A DNA stretch of 64,000 bases from Candidatus Latescibacterota bacterium (GTDB taxonomy: Bacteria > Latescibacterota > UBA2968 > UBA8231). The notes beneath the pieces are model-generated. The model was not told the origin of the DNA, did not search any database, and worked only from the letters and a program-made list of their open reading frames with translations. The position numbers and the translations under genes were made by a program. Positions 25,438-33,158 of this stretch are shown in pieces. Numbering within the stretch: position 1 is the first letter of the stretch; each line of letters begins with the position of its first letter. The DNA lies in contig JAJEIO010000056.1 of the NCBI GenBank assembly GCA_022827835.1, forward strand, positions 1-64,000. Reading direction: 5' to 3'.

Positions 25438-25926
25438 TCAATCTCCAAGCAGTTCTTCGGGTGTACAGAGGATCGGTAATTCATAGCCACAACCTGACAC
25501 GATTGCGCGGAGTTCCTTCATAATTGCCGCATTGGCAATGTGTCGGCAATTCCAAGTCAACAGAATATCTATGCCGTGAACCGATGAGACGGCAATATGG
25601 ATGGCGTCACGTGCTGCTCCTTGCGGCAGCAGTCCTGAATCCATAATAGCCTTTGCAATGTCGTTGACGGCGTTAGTCAGATCAAGAAGTGGAAGATCGT
25701 TCAGGAAAGATAGGCGTCTCTGTGCAGCGTCAGTATCTCCCGAAGCCACTTCGTCTAGAACAATCTCCGAAATGCAGAGATCGTAATTTTGACGCACGTC
25801 ATTCCACCAAGTGTGAGTTATTTGTTGCCTAGCTGCCTGAAGCAGGTCACGACTTGGCTGTGAAGCTAGGTAGCTGGGAATCGTCGTTTCGATATAGACT
25901 CGTTTGACTGTAAGAGTGCGTTTCAT
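25438..25926 (-). CDS. PIN-domain toxin, 162 aa
   Basis: The start overlaps the stop of the DUF433 gene (ATGA), implying coupling. Seen: a VYIETTIPSYLAS start (first acidic residue), SEIVLDEVASGD, an ARDAIHIAVSS helix with Asp and TWNCRHIANA, the acid tetrad frame of the PIN family; the C terminus is CTPEELLGD. Known: PIN toxins of this subgroup cleave RNA and are held by their antitoxin. It shares the YIET and TPEEL/SPDEL ends with the second PIN gene at 26466. Confidence 0.85.
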   Translation of the reverse strand: MKRTLTVKRVYIETTIPSYLASQPSRDLLQAARQQITHTWWNDVRQNYDLCISEIVLDEVASGDTDAAQRRLSFLNDLPLLDLTNAVNDIAKAIMDSGLLPQGAARDAIHIAVSSVHGIDILLTWNCRHIANAAIMKELRAIVSGCGYELPILCTPEELLGD

Positions 25927-26204
25927 AATAGGCTCTGCTGTTGTGATTCGCCGATGCGTTCATAAGCGTAATTCTCCAGAGCCTCTTTTGCCATTTCAAG
26001 TGCTCTCACCGCCTGCTCGCGGCTTACAGACGGAAAGTCATCTAGGAAAACGTCTAGGCTGTACCCAGATGCTAGATAATCAAAGAGGTTCTTTACAACT
26101 ACGCGGGTTCCCTTGAAAACAGGCATACCGCTCATAGTGTCCTTGCGGCTGTGAATAACGCTGTCCTTGATGGCGATGGACAGGCTTTCGCTTGTCTGCT
26201 TCAT
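25923..26204 (-). CDS. DUF433-family antitoxin, 93 aa
   Basis: ATG start. Seen: DTMSGMPVFKGTRVVVKNLFDYLASGYSLDVFLDDFPSVSREQAVRAL, which is the DUF433 winged-helix pattern (GxPVxKGTRVxV then a helix with DFPSVS), and a C-terminal helix EALENYAYERIG. Known: DUF433 proteins pair with PIN or DUF5615 toxins as antitoxins and repressors. It is the first gene of the set DUF433 - PIN - 60-aa protein. Upstream (26205-26298) is a gene-free promoter stretch with imperfect GGATAT/ATATCC arms. Confidence 0.85.
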   Translation of the reverse strand: MKQTSESLSIAIKDSVIHSRKDTMSGMPVFKGTRVVVKNLFDYLASGYSLDVFLDDFPSVSREQAVRALEMAKEALENYAYERIGESQQQSLL

Positions 26205-26286
26205 GGTGCGAGCCCCTGAGCGTAGAGTTCGGATATTTTTAACATCGTGTCGTTTTTGATATCCAATATGCGCGTATGACTCTCCG

Positions 26287-26528
26287 GATTACGGTACTCT
26301 ACTCAGACGGCTTCTTGAGGATGCGTTTGGGCGGGAGAGACACGACGGGGTGCCCACAGGTTTTCTCTTGCTTGCGGAGATCTTCGCAGATCGCGTGTAA
26401 ATCAAACTGGAACTTGGCCGCGTGGGCATCTCTTATCTCTCGAATCTCTTCGACAATAGGATCTTTCATTCTTCTTCTCCAATTAGCTCGTCAGGCGAGC
26501 AAATGACGGGACACCGATAGCCCTGCTG
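26287..26528. repeat. Long duplicated block A, copy 2 (242 bp)
   Basis: Second copy of the block at 18981-19222, here attached to an intact PIN gene, so it is probably the source version. Confidence 0.9.
26299..26469 (-). CDS. Small antitoxin-like protein, copy 2, 56 aa
   Basis: Encoded by a short frame whose ATG overlaps the stop of the intact PIN gene (ATGA). Seen: MKDPIVEEIREIRDAHAAKF, then FDLHAICEDLRKQEK and a VSLPPKRILKKPSE tail. The frame is preserved in both copies despite several substitutions, most of which look conservative, which supports a real protein. Inferred: part of the PIN toxin-antitoxin module, placed after the toxin as in the 25253 gene. No domain name can be given. Confidence 0.7.
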   Translation of the reverse strand: MKDPIVEEIREIRDAHAAKFQFDLHAICEDLRKQEKTCGHPVVSLPPKRILKKPSE

Positions 26529-26945
26529 TTCAACGATCCGCCTGATTGCAACCTCCATCTGGGCGTTGTGAATGTGGGTGAAGTTCCAAGTAAGCAGATA
26601 GTCAATGCCGTTACAGGCTGCCAACGCGATGTGTAGAGCATCTTCGGGCTTATTGCTAGGAATCGGCCCATCGGTTACTAGCGACTCGGCCAAGCTCTCT
26701 GCATCTTCGCTGATTTGCAGTACTGGCAATCCAGCGATGGCCGCTATTCGTGCTGCCGCTGCTTGAGTATCGCCCCCTTTGGCCTCTTGGACGACAAGAG
26801 CAGATACATAGCAGTCAAAATCGCGTCGAATACGGGGCCAGCGACTGTGCGTAATCTCTTGCCGAGCAGCGATGATGAGGTCGCGAGCTCGCCGGGCCGT
26901 CCGATAACTGACCACACTCGTTTCAATATAGACCTTCGATTTCAT
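26466..26945 (-). CDS. PIN-domain toxin, 159 aa
   Basis: ATG start with a weak ribosome site. Seen: VYIETSVVSYRTARRARD at the N terminus (first Glu), AALVVQEAKGGD, EDALHIALAACNGIDYLLTWNFTHIHNA and a C-terminal ICSPDELIGEEE. The fold and spacing are the same as in the PIN gene at 25438. No separate antitoxin precedes it; only the 56-aa protein follows, overlapping it. Known: such toxins are metal-dependent RNases. The upstream base (26946-26989) holds no gene. Confidence 0.85.
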   Translation of the reverse strand: MKSKVYIETSVVSYRTARRARDLIIAARQEITHSRWPRIRRDFDCYVSALVVQEAKGGDTQAAAARIAAIAGLPVLQISEDAESLAESLVTDGPIPSNKPEDALHIALAACNGIDYLLTWNFTHIHNAQMEVAIRRIVEQQGYRCPVICSPDELIGEEE

Positions 26946-26989
26946 GGGGCGATATTATATGGTCTCCCGACCAGAGGAACAAGCGAAAC

Positions 26990-27224
26990 TCAAGGCGCGG
27001 CTACATCATCGCCAGCCGCTTGCTGTGTTTGAGGTTGTAGTCGTAGTGCTTCCAAATTGTCGCCTTGGATGAGCATGTTGCTGGCGTCTGGGTCGCCGAT
27101 GGAAAGGTCGGGGGATTCTTCCAGCAGGCGATAGGAGACGCGGGCGGCGGTGTGGATGTCGGCGTCTCGCGTTAGCCAGTTCAGAGTCGGCATTAGCTAT
27201 CGTCCTCCGGGACTTCTGACATGG
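26990..27224 (-). pseudogene. Degraded copy of the mod N terminus and pentapeptide-gene end (block C)
   Basis: 26990-27050 matches 23521-23581 and 27045-27224 matches 23662-23841. The intervening 86 bp are lost, with AGTGCT present at both deletion ends in the intact copy. The loss shifts the frame, leaving a 67-codon fragment beginning MPTLNWLTRDADIH. Confidence 0.85.
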
Positions 27225-27244
27225 TTTTTCGCATTCGTCTATAG

Positions 27245-27895
27245 TCAACGTTTTCGGTTTCTCAGCACCGCTTGGACTTCATCCAAACAACACTTCTTGT
27301 ACTTTATACCGCTTCCGCATGGGCATGGCCCGTTTCTACCCGGATTACGACGATTGAGGCTGAGCATTTCCCTTACATGTTCTATCCTACCATTATCCCC
27401 ATGCGAATACTCACCCCACAGGTCCCGTCGAGCAGCCTCAATACCGAAACGATCTGTATAGGAGAGGCGATAAAAGAAGGGAATCACCCGATTGTATAGG
27501 AAGTGCTCAAGGGTAAGATTACGCTCTTGCGAATATCTGATGCCGAGACAGCAGGCACCGCTGTCGGGAAAAAAGTGCAGGTCAATCACGCCAACGCCAT
27601 GCTTTTCTGCAATGGCTTTGTATCGTCCGCCTACTTCATGCACTTTGGGCCATCCATTGGGATCTACCGATTCAGCATCCAAAAGAATCTCGATTTCAAA
27701 CACATCGCAAATGACGCTGTCCGAGCCTCTGATAGCATCATCGCACTCAAGACCTTCGATTTGGATCTTGTTGGTTGCATTGTCAAAACAAGCGCAAAAG
27801 TCCAGTTCTCCCACGATCCTCTGAGCATTTTGGTCATGCACCAAACTGGGAAAGAAGGATCTCAGCCATTCGGTGTCGCCGTCCGTCAGGTTCAT
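27245..27895 (-). CDS. CBASS E2-like protein with C-terminal SEC-C zinc motif, 216 aa
   Basis: The ATG overlaps the CD-NTase stop (ATGA). A longer frame exists upstream but only inside the cyclase gene. Seen: residues 1-170 have strand VFEIEIL, then WPKVHEVGGR, a VIDLHFFPDSGACCLGIRY stretch with the candidate catalytic Cys115/Cys116 and WGEYSHGDNGRIEH, matching the layout of stand-alone E2-like proteins in short type II CBASS. Residues 188-205 are GRNGPCPCGSGIKYKKCC, a SEC-C motif with Cys191, Cys193, Cys202 and Cys203. Known: single E2 proteins in CBASS act on the cyclase. The SEC-C addition is unusual to me. The E2 call rests on context and motif order. Confidence 0.6.
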   Translation of the reverse strand: MNLTDGDTEWLRSFFPSLVHDQNAQRIVGELDFCACFDNATNKIQIEGLECDDAIRGSDSVICDVFEIEILLDAESVDPNGWPKVHEVGGRYKAIAEKHGVGVIDLHFFPDSGACCLGIRYSQERNLTLEHFLYNRVIPFFYRLSYTDRFGIEAARRDLWGEYSHGDNGRIEHVREMLSLNRRNPGRNGPCPCGSGIKYKKCCLDEVQAVLRNRKR

Positions 27896-28866
27896 CGCGC
27901 ATACGGCTTTATAGGCGTTACCGTGGTGGTGCCTGCTCCCACACCGATACTTCCTTTGCCACCACCGTTTCCTTTCATCTTCCCAAATTTCTCTCCGAAC
28001 ACGTCGCGCCATTTTTTGATGCTGTCATCGTGTTCTTTGGCGTCGAAGGCTTTGTTGATCTTATCGTTATAGATGTTGAATAGCTCCCTGAAGTGATCAT
28101 ATTTTTTCTGATCCCAATGCCGCGTAAAATCTTCTTCCGGCAAGACGGGGTTGACTATCTTCGGCATTATCGGGTTGCGCTGCAAGAAATCGTTTATGCG
28201 ATTCGAGACAGTCTTCAGAGCATCAGGCAGGGTTTTGAAGTGGTCGCCATCACTTTCATCTTCATCATGCACGGTATTGCCTATAAGCGTGGTTAAGAGA
28301 ATTGATTTCGCAGTGAAATTGCCCTTGTGGTCTCTGAGATACTTCAAGAGTCTTGTGACCCTTTTGAGGTTTCCGTGCGTGACGCTGTTTTTGTCGTTAA
28401 ACCAATCTCTGTATCCCGTTCCGTCGGTTGGCTCGAATTTATTGGTCTCATTGTTGCAGATAGACTGCTCGCCATCTCCTTTGGGTACACACGGGACAAT
28501 ATCCAAGTGAAAGTCACCCGCATAGTCTAAAAACACGCATCTGGTTTTTCGACGCGCTTTCTCCGAATATACCTCGTTCTCCCCAAGGCAGTCATACAGA
28601 TCATTGATATAGGCCTTAGGTTCCTTACTTTTGTCGTATTTCATATACAACAAAATGTCGGCATCATATTCTTGGCCATCCTTGACAGGCTTTATGATCG
28701 TACGCAAGGCATACGACCCTTGGCGCTCCACCTTCTTGTATGAGTCTAGGTTTTGAGATAAAAACTCACTGACAGCTTTCACGCTCTTATTCAGACGGTC
28801 AAGACGTGATTGATTGAGGTTTACCTCATCATTAAGAAAATCATTGAAGAATTGAGTGTGTTTCAT
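27892..28866 (-). CDS. CBASS CD-NTase (cGAS/DncV-like nucleotidyltransferase), 324 aa
   Basis: Start ATG with a strong AGGAGG site. Seen: Gly50-Ser51 (RQGSYALRT), Asp68 and Asp70 (EYDADILLYM) and Asp122 (FHLDIVPCVP), the GS-DxD-D active site of SMODS enzymes. The C terminus is disordered and Gly-rich (KGNGGGKGSIGVGAG) before a short basic end. Known: CD-NTases make cyclic di- or trinucleotides when phage infects; in E2-type CBASS the cyclase tail is the part that is conjugated. The tail here is a candidate for that. It lies between the effector and the E2-like gene. Confidence 0.87.
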   Translation of the reverse strand: MKHTQFFNDFLNDEVNLNQSRLDRLNKSVKAVSEFLSQNLDSYKKVERQGSYALRTIIKPVKDGQEYDADILLYMKYDKSKEPKAYINDLYDCLGENEVYSEKARRKTRCVFLDYAGDFHLDIVPCVPKGDGEQSICNNETNKFEPTDGTGYRDWFNDKNSVTHGNLKRVTRLLKYLRDHKGNFTAKSILLTTLIGNTVHDEDESDGDHFKTLPDALKTVSNRINDFLQRNPIMPKIVNPVLPEEDFTRHWDQKKYDHFRELFNIYNDKINKAFDAKEHDDSIKKWRDVFGEKFGKMKGNGGGKGSIGVGAGTTTVTPIKPYAR

Positions 28867-28939
28867 ATCGCAGTACCTCCTGAGTAGTGTGCTCTATGGT
28901 GAATGTAAAATGGATGGAGTAAGGGGTAACCGGTGTTCA

Positions 28940-29917
28940 CTATGGCGTACTCCTTTCAATTGAGAGAAATTTGGCAATCCTTCGTGATTTGTGGGTAAAG
29001 ACGTAGTCTGCCTTTGAGATCCAGTCGTCTCGCTTTCTCACACTGTCTAAAGACAACGGCTGATCAGACTCAAAAGTCAACCGAAGAACTTGCTTCGAGT
29101 CGAGCGGACTCTCACCCATAAGTAGGCAGAGCATGTTGTGGGCGTTTTCGGACTGGAGGTTGAGGATCAGGTCAATGAATTTGCTGCGCTGCCAGCGAGT
29201 TAGAAAACCCCAACCTTGCCATCTATGGAGTAAGTGATCTTTCCACTTGCCTTGGCTCCGAGGGTAGAATACCGTACTCTTGCCAGTACCGATGGAGAGA
29301 ACTCGTACTTTTTCGAGTGGAATTTTAAGCCGATAATGGGCATCAATAGTCGCTACGAGGGATGGGTTGTTGGCCCAGAGACCGCCATCGACAAGTTGGT
29401 ACTTGTCATCAACTACGACAGGGTCAAAATAAGTCGGAGCGGCACAGGATGCTAAGACAGCATCCGACACTCGCACGTTGGGATCTCTAATGAACTCGTC
29501 GTGATATTTCGATTTGGAGACATGTACGCAGCCGTTGCCAATGTCAACGGAAGGTAGGATGAGTGGGATTTTAACTTGCCCCAAGGTTGTATCGCCCAAT
29601 ATTTCATCGAGGCGCGTCTTGAGATTTTTGCTCGAGTACCGGCTCGTGAAGAGCTTTAAGAGGTCGAACCGGGACCGAAGGCGAGGAGTGAATATCGCTT
29701 CGCCGTGAGTTTTGTAGAACTCAGCCAATTGCACGGCAGTCTTCCCACAGGCCAAGCCGGCGGACAGAATCGCGCCCGTACTGGTGCCGGCCAGTAGGCA
29801 AAAGTGGCTTCTCCAATCGATTTGCCACGCCTCTTCCATCCTCTTCAGCAAATGAGCTGCAAAGAGCCCTCGGAATCCACCGCCATCAATGGATAGAATG
29901 TAAAATGGCTTATTCAT
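28940..29917 (-). CDS. capV: Patatin-like phospholipase, CBASS effector (CapV-type), 325 aa
   Basis: ATG start. Seen: IDGGGFRGL with the oxyanion loop (residues 12-17), nucleophile Ser46 in GTSTG, and catalytic Asp177 in DGGLWANNP, the Ser-Asp dyad of patatins; the length equals that of CapV. Known: CapV is switched on by the cyclic nucleotide made by the neighbouring CD-NTase and degrades the inner membrane, killing the infected cell. 73 bases separate it from the cyclase and the two share strand and order. It is preceded by the PIN gene. Confidence 0.88.
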   Translation of the reverse strand: MNKPFYILSIDGGGFRGLFAAHLLKRMEEAWQIDWRSHFCLLAGTSTGAILSAGLACGKTAVQLAEFYKTHGEAIFTPRLRSRFDLLKLFTSRYSSKNLKTRLDEILGDTTLGQVKIPLILPSVDIGNGCVHVSKSKYHDEFIRDPNVRVSDAVLASCAAPTYFDPVVVDDKYQLVDGGLWANNPSLVATIDAHYRLKIPLEKVRVLSIGTGKSTVFYPRSQGKWKDHLLHRWQGWGFLTRWQRSKFIDLILNLQSENAHNMLCLLMGESPLDSKQVLRLTFESDQPLSLDSVRKRDDWISKADYVFTHKSRRIAKFLSIERSTP

Positions 29918-29923
29918 GTAATT

Positions 29924-30445
29924 TCATCCAAAGTTATGTATCAAATCGCGGAAACTGGTGAGCCTTGACCTAAAGCGGTACTTCTCCGCCCACTCGGCGA
30001 GAAACCCATCGGCTTCTTCTATAGTCAGGTAGCTAGCCTTGATCAGCGTCAACACCAAGTCCTCCGTCTGATAGAGCACCAAGTCTTCGCATCGGCGTTG
30101 GCCTTCAGTTCGCGCTCTTCGATCTTGAAGCCCGGCGACCCAATTCCGCGTAAGCGCAACGGCCAGAACGGCGCACTCACCGGCTCCAAGCCGCCCACCC
30201 GCCCGCAGTTCTGTAAATAGCGCAACTTCCACAGGATTGCGGACGCTTTGTAAATCAAGTGTGCCCGCAGCCACGGTATTTTTGACCGCTTTCCTTTGAT
30301 CTGGACGCCTCACTTCGTCGAGAACCTGGTCGAGCAGCACGACCGATGTGCTAAGCTGACCGAGCAACTCAACACGACCGATCTTCACAAAATTCAGCAA
30401 GATCGAAGTATCGAGGACAATCGGCGTTGGGTCTTGCTGCTCCAT
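29924..30445 (-). CDS. PIN-like protein paired with the HTH-ImmA/IrrE gene, 173 aa
   Basis: ATG start 10 bases after the stop of the HTH-peptidase gene. Seen: IVLDTSILLNFVKIGRVELL (a first Asp in a PIN-like strand), VVLLDQVLDEVRRPDQ, GAGECAVLAVAL with Glu and a C-terminal helix pair. This fits the DUF3368/PIN-like group. Known: PIN-like proteins are often encoded next to HTH-ImmA/IrrE proteins as a toxin-antitoxin or stress pair. Its position between that regulator and the CBASS operon is notable. RNase activity is inferred. Confidence 0.65.
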   Translation of the reverse strand: MEQQDPTPIVLDTSILLNFVKIGRVELLGQLSTSVVLLDQVLDEVRRPDQRKAVKNTVAAGTLDLQSVRNPVEVALFTELRAGGRLGAGECAVLAVALTRNWVAGLQDRRARTEGQRRCEDLVLYQTEDLVLTLIKASYLTIEEADGFLAEWAEKYRFRSRLTSFRDLIHNFG

Positions 30446-30455
30446 TCAAAGTGCC

Positions 30456-31679
30456 TCATTCCGCCAAATCGAGAATCGTCTCGTCGTCAATGTCCAACAA
30501 GCGGCCGACTTCAAGCAGCCGTCCTTGCGAAATTTCCTCGCGCCACCACGCTTCCAGAGCCAGCGACAGAATCTGCCAATCCAATTCGTGGTCCCAGTGT
30601 TCCTCGTCTTCGGAATCCTCTACATCCGAAGAGGCTTTTACAGTACGGAGGTATCGCTTGGCCTCTTCAGTCTGCTCTAGAAGCGCCTCGGCTTGTTCTT
30701 GGCTGACGAGATTCAAGCCGCGCAGCCGCCAAACCGCCGCTGCATAGCTTACCTCAAAGTGCCAAGCCAAAAGCGCCACGTCTGCATAGGTTACATTCTG
30801 TGAGCGCGCTGGGCTACGCAATTGACCTTGGATTCCTTCTTCAGTGACCGCATCCACTGCTGCTTCCTCGCGGCGGGTACCCCTTCCTTTGCCTAAGTTG
30901 TACAGAAAATCTCGCACGCCCTCTTCGGGCATGAGGAAGGCGGCGGCAAAGGCATTGGCTCGCTGTTCGGTTCGCGTCTTGGCGTTGTGGGCACTCGTAA
31001 CAGTGGCTGGCTCATCGCGGTCCATAAGCGCGTGACCGTGCTCGTGGGCAAACGAAAACCGCCGTCGCACCGGTGCTTGAGTGAGGTTGGCCAAAATCGC
31101 CATCCCGAAGTCTGGACTGCTCAGAAAGAGACCAGAGATTTCATCGGGCAACGGCAAAGCGGCCGTCCAGATATTCTGGTGGGCCAAGGTCTCAGGCACT
31201 TTGACGGGTGCTTGGCCCAAATCGAGACGCCGACGCTCTTGCTCGGCCACAAGCTGGCCTTGGGCAATGGCCTGTCCCGCTGATCGCGGGTTTGGCAGTT
31301 CGTAACGTGGTAGAGAGACAGCAGCCCTGTCGCCCGTTAGGCGTCGCAGCGATGCCCCTTCTCGGAGCAAGCGCAGACAACGCCGAGCTTGTTTTTGGAC
31401 GACCTCACTTTGCAGACCCGGCTCGGCGCGAAAAAGCGCAACGACTGGGTCTTCCTGTTCGATCGGGCTATTCGGGTTGACGAACCATTCGACTGGCCGG
31501 CCGTACAGGTCTGCAAGATGAGTTAGCTCAAGCGTGGAGACCTGCCGTTGGCCGGATTCCATGAGGCTGATGGCGGATCGCTGTAGGCCGAGTACCGCAC
31601 CGGCGGCTTCCTGCGTGATCTGCCGGCTTTCGCGTGCCCATCGCAGTCGTTGCCCGATCTCTTCGAGGGTAATGAGCAT
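30456..31679 (-). CDS. HTH (XRE) - ImmA/IrrE metallopeptidase fusion, 407 aa
   Basis: ATG start with a GAGGTACTCC stretch before it. Seen: residues 1-60 form a helix-turn-helix (IGQRLRWARESRQITQEAAG, AISLMESGQRQVS); about residue 215 is FAHEHGHALMD, the HExxH zinc site of the ImmA/IrrE (DUF955) family, followed by NAFAAAFLMP. The C-terminal 150 residues are Glu-rich and unassigned. Known: in ICE-type and DNA-damage systems such peptidases cleave a repressor; CBASS can be controlled by a similar separate pair (CapH-CapP). Inferred: self-contained switch for the downstream PIN/CBASS genes. Confidence 0.8.
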   Translation of the reverse strand: MLITLEEIGQRLRWARESRQITQEAAGAVLGLQRSAISLMESGQRQVSTLELTHLADLYGRPVEWFVNPNSPIEQEDPVVALFRAEPGLQSEVVQKQARRCLRLLREGASLRRLTGDRAAVSLPRYELPNPRSAGQAIAQGQLVAEQERRRLDLGQAPVKVPETLAHQNIWTAALPLPDEISGLFLSSPDFGMAILANLTQAPVRRRFSFAHEHGHALMDRDEPATVTSAHNAKTRTEQRANAFAAAFLMPEEGVRDFLYNLGKGRGTRREEAAVDAVTEEGIQGQLRSPARSQNVTYADVALLAWHFEVSYAAAVWRLRGLNLVSQEQAEALLEQTEEAKRYLRTVKASSDVEDSEDEEHWDHELDWQILSLALEAWWREEISQGRLLEVGRLLDIDDETILDLAE

Positions 31680-31711
31680 GGAGTACCTCCGAGTTGGTTA
31701 GGGTCTGAATG

Positions 31712-31742
31712 AGTTTATATTATTGAACGCTACTTGTCAATA
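31712..31742 (-). promoter_or_regulatory. Promoter candidate of the HTH-ImmA/IrrE - CBASS segment, with operator-like arms
   Basis: On the minus strand TTGACA (31740-31735) is followed 17 bases on by TAAACT. TATTGA (31721-31726) and TCAATA (31737-31742) form a 6-bp inverted pair around it, in an AT-rich gap of 183 bp without genes (31680-31862). Confidence 0.35.
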
Positions 31743-31862
31743 TATGGTTAATAAAGTGCTAATATAGAAACAAAGTCTGCATGGAACTAAGAGCGCGACA
31801 TTTACCGGACTCGCTTGTCTTGGAGCGTTTAAACTTTGTGAAAGAGCTTGCGCCCACCGAAC

Positions 31863-33038
31863 TCAATGATGAAAAAGCCGCACCCCCGAATTAATCATCA
31901 ACATTCCGTATTCGTCTGCCGCCTCAATTACCAGATCATCTCGCGTTGACCCACCGGCTTGAACTAAGTACTCCACGCCTGAACGCTGTGCCCGGTCGAT
32001 GTTGTCGCGGAAGGGGAAGAAGGCGTCTGAACTCAGTGCCACGCCCTTGAGATTATCCAGCCATTCCCGCTTCTCCTCGGCGCTGAGCCGTTCTGGGACC
32101 TCGCGGAAATTGGCTTCCCATGCCCGGAGTTCGGCCGGGGTGACGTCGTCTTGCAGATAGATGTCGATGGCGTTGATTTTTTCCGGGCGCTTGAGGCCCT
32201 TGGCGAATTTCATGCCCAAGACTTTGGGGTGCAGGCGCAGATACCAGTTGTCGGCCTTGGCGCAGGCCAAGCGCACGCAGTGGACGCGCGACTGCTGGCC
32301 GGCACCAGTGCCGATGACTTGGCCGTCGCGGGCTAAGCACACGGAGTTGGATTGGGTGTACTTGAGGGCAATGGTCGCCACCGTCAGGTCACGGCGGGCA
32401 CTGGCCGGCAAGTCCTTGCGGGCCGTGACGATGTTGTGGAAAAAGGCGTCGTCGGGGATGAAGTCATTGCGTTGCTGGGCGAGTTGGACGCCGAATATCT
32501 CGCGTTGCTCAGTCGCGGCAGGCGCGTAATCCGGGTCGATTTGCAGGATGCGGTACTGGCCGCCCTTTTTCTTTTTTAAGATCTCTAAAGCCTCTGGCTC
32601 GTAGCCGGGAGCGATGATCCCATCGGAGACCTCGACGCGGATGAGATCGGCCGTAGGGAAATCGACTACGTCGCTCAGGGCGATCCAGTCGCCGAAGGAG
32701 GCGAGGCGGTCGGCACCGCGCGCGCGCGCATAAGCCGTGGCTAGCGGGCTGAGGTCGCGGTCGGCGACGAAATAGGACGCGCTCAGGGTCTCGTCGAGCG
32801 GTGCGGCGATGGCAGCACCGGCCGGGGAGACGTGTTTGAACGAGGCGGCAGCCGGTAGGCCGAGGGCATGTTTGAGATCGCGGACGAGCTGCCAAGCGTT
32901 GAGCGCGTCCATGAGGTTGATGTAGCTAGGGGCGTCGTTGAGCGGCTCGATGGGCAGGTCGCGGCCATCGGCCATAGAGCAGCGGGCTCCTGCTTGGTGG
33001 GGATTGCATCCGTAGCGCATGTCAATTGTAGCGGGCAT
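31863..33038 (-). CDS. purH: AICAR formyltransferase, single-domain PurH-like, 391 aa
   Basis: ATG start with GAGGAG. Seen: MRYGCNPHQ, FKHVSPAGAA (the Lys-His catalytic pair region), TQSNSVCLARDGQVIGTGAGQQSR and SDAFFPFRDNIDRA, the AICARFT core. The IMP cyclohydrolase domain (about 200 N-terminal residues in normal PurH) is absent. Known: a stand-alone transformylase version of this length occurs in several phyla, with cyclohydrolase supplied separately. It transfers a formyl group in purine synthesis. It is divergent from dapA; the 120-bp gap serves both. Confidence 0.92.
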   Translation of the reverse strand: MPATIDMRYGCNPHQAGARCSMADGRDLPIEPLNDAPSYINLMDALNAWQLVRDLKHALGLPAAASFKHVSPAGAAIAAPLDETLSASYFVADRDLSPLATAYARARGADRLASFGDWIALSDVVDFPTADLIRVEVSDGIIAPGYEPEALEILKKKKGGQYRILQIDPDYAPAATEQREIFGVQLAQQRNDFIPDDAFFHNIVTARKDLPASARRDLTVATIALKYTQSNSVCLARDGQVIGTGAGQQSRVHCVRLACAKADNWYLRLHPKVLGMKFAKGLKRPEKINAIDIYLQDDVTPAELRAWEANFREVPERLSAEEKREWLDNLKGVALSSDAFFPFRDNIDRAQRSGVEYLVQAGGSTRDDLVIEAADEYGMLMINSGVRLFHH

Positions 33039-33158
33039 AGCTCCTCCTCAATGAGACTATTTGCAAAAGTTGGGGCGGCGTATTATGTTCGGCAATCGCA
33101 GTAAAAAGACAATCGCCAATCAACCCATTTTTGACAAGCCAAGGCGAGGAAAACGACC

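Noticed and set aside
27895..28012. Upstream extension of the E2-like gene by 39 codons
   Set aside because: It lies inside the CD-NTase gene and is Arg/Trp/His-rich; the ATGA overlap gives the better start.
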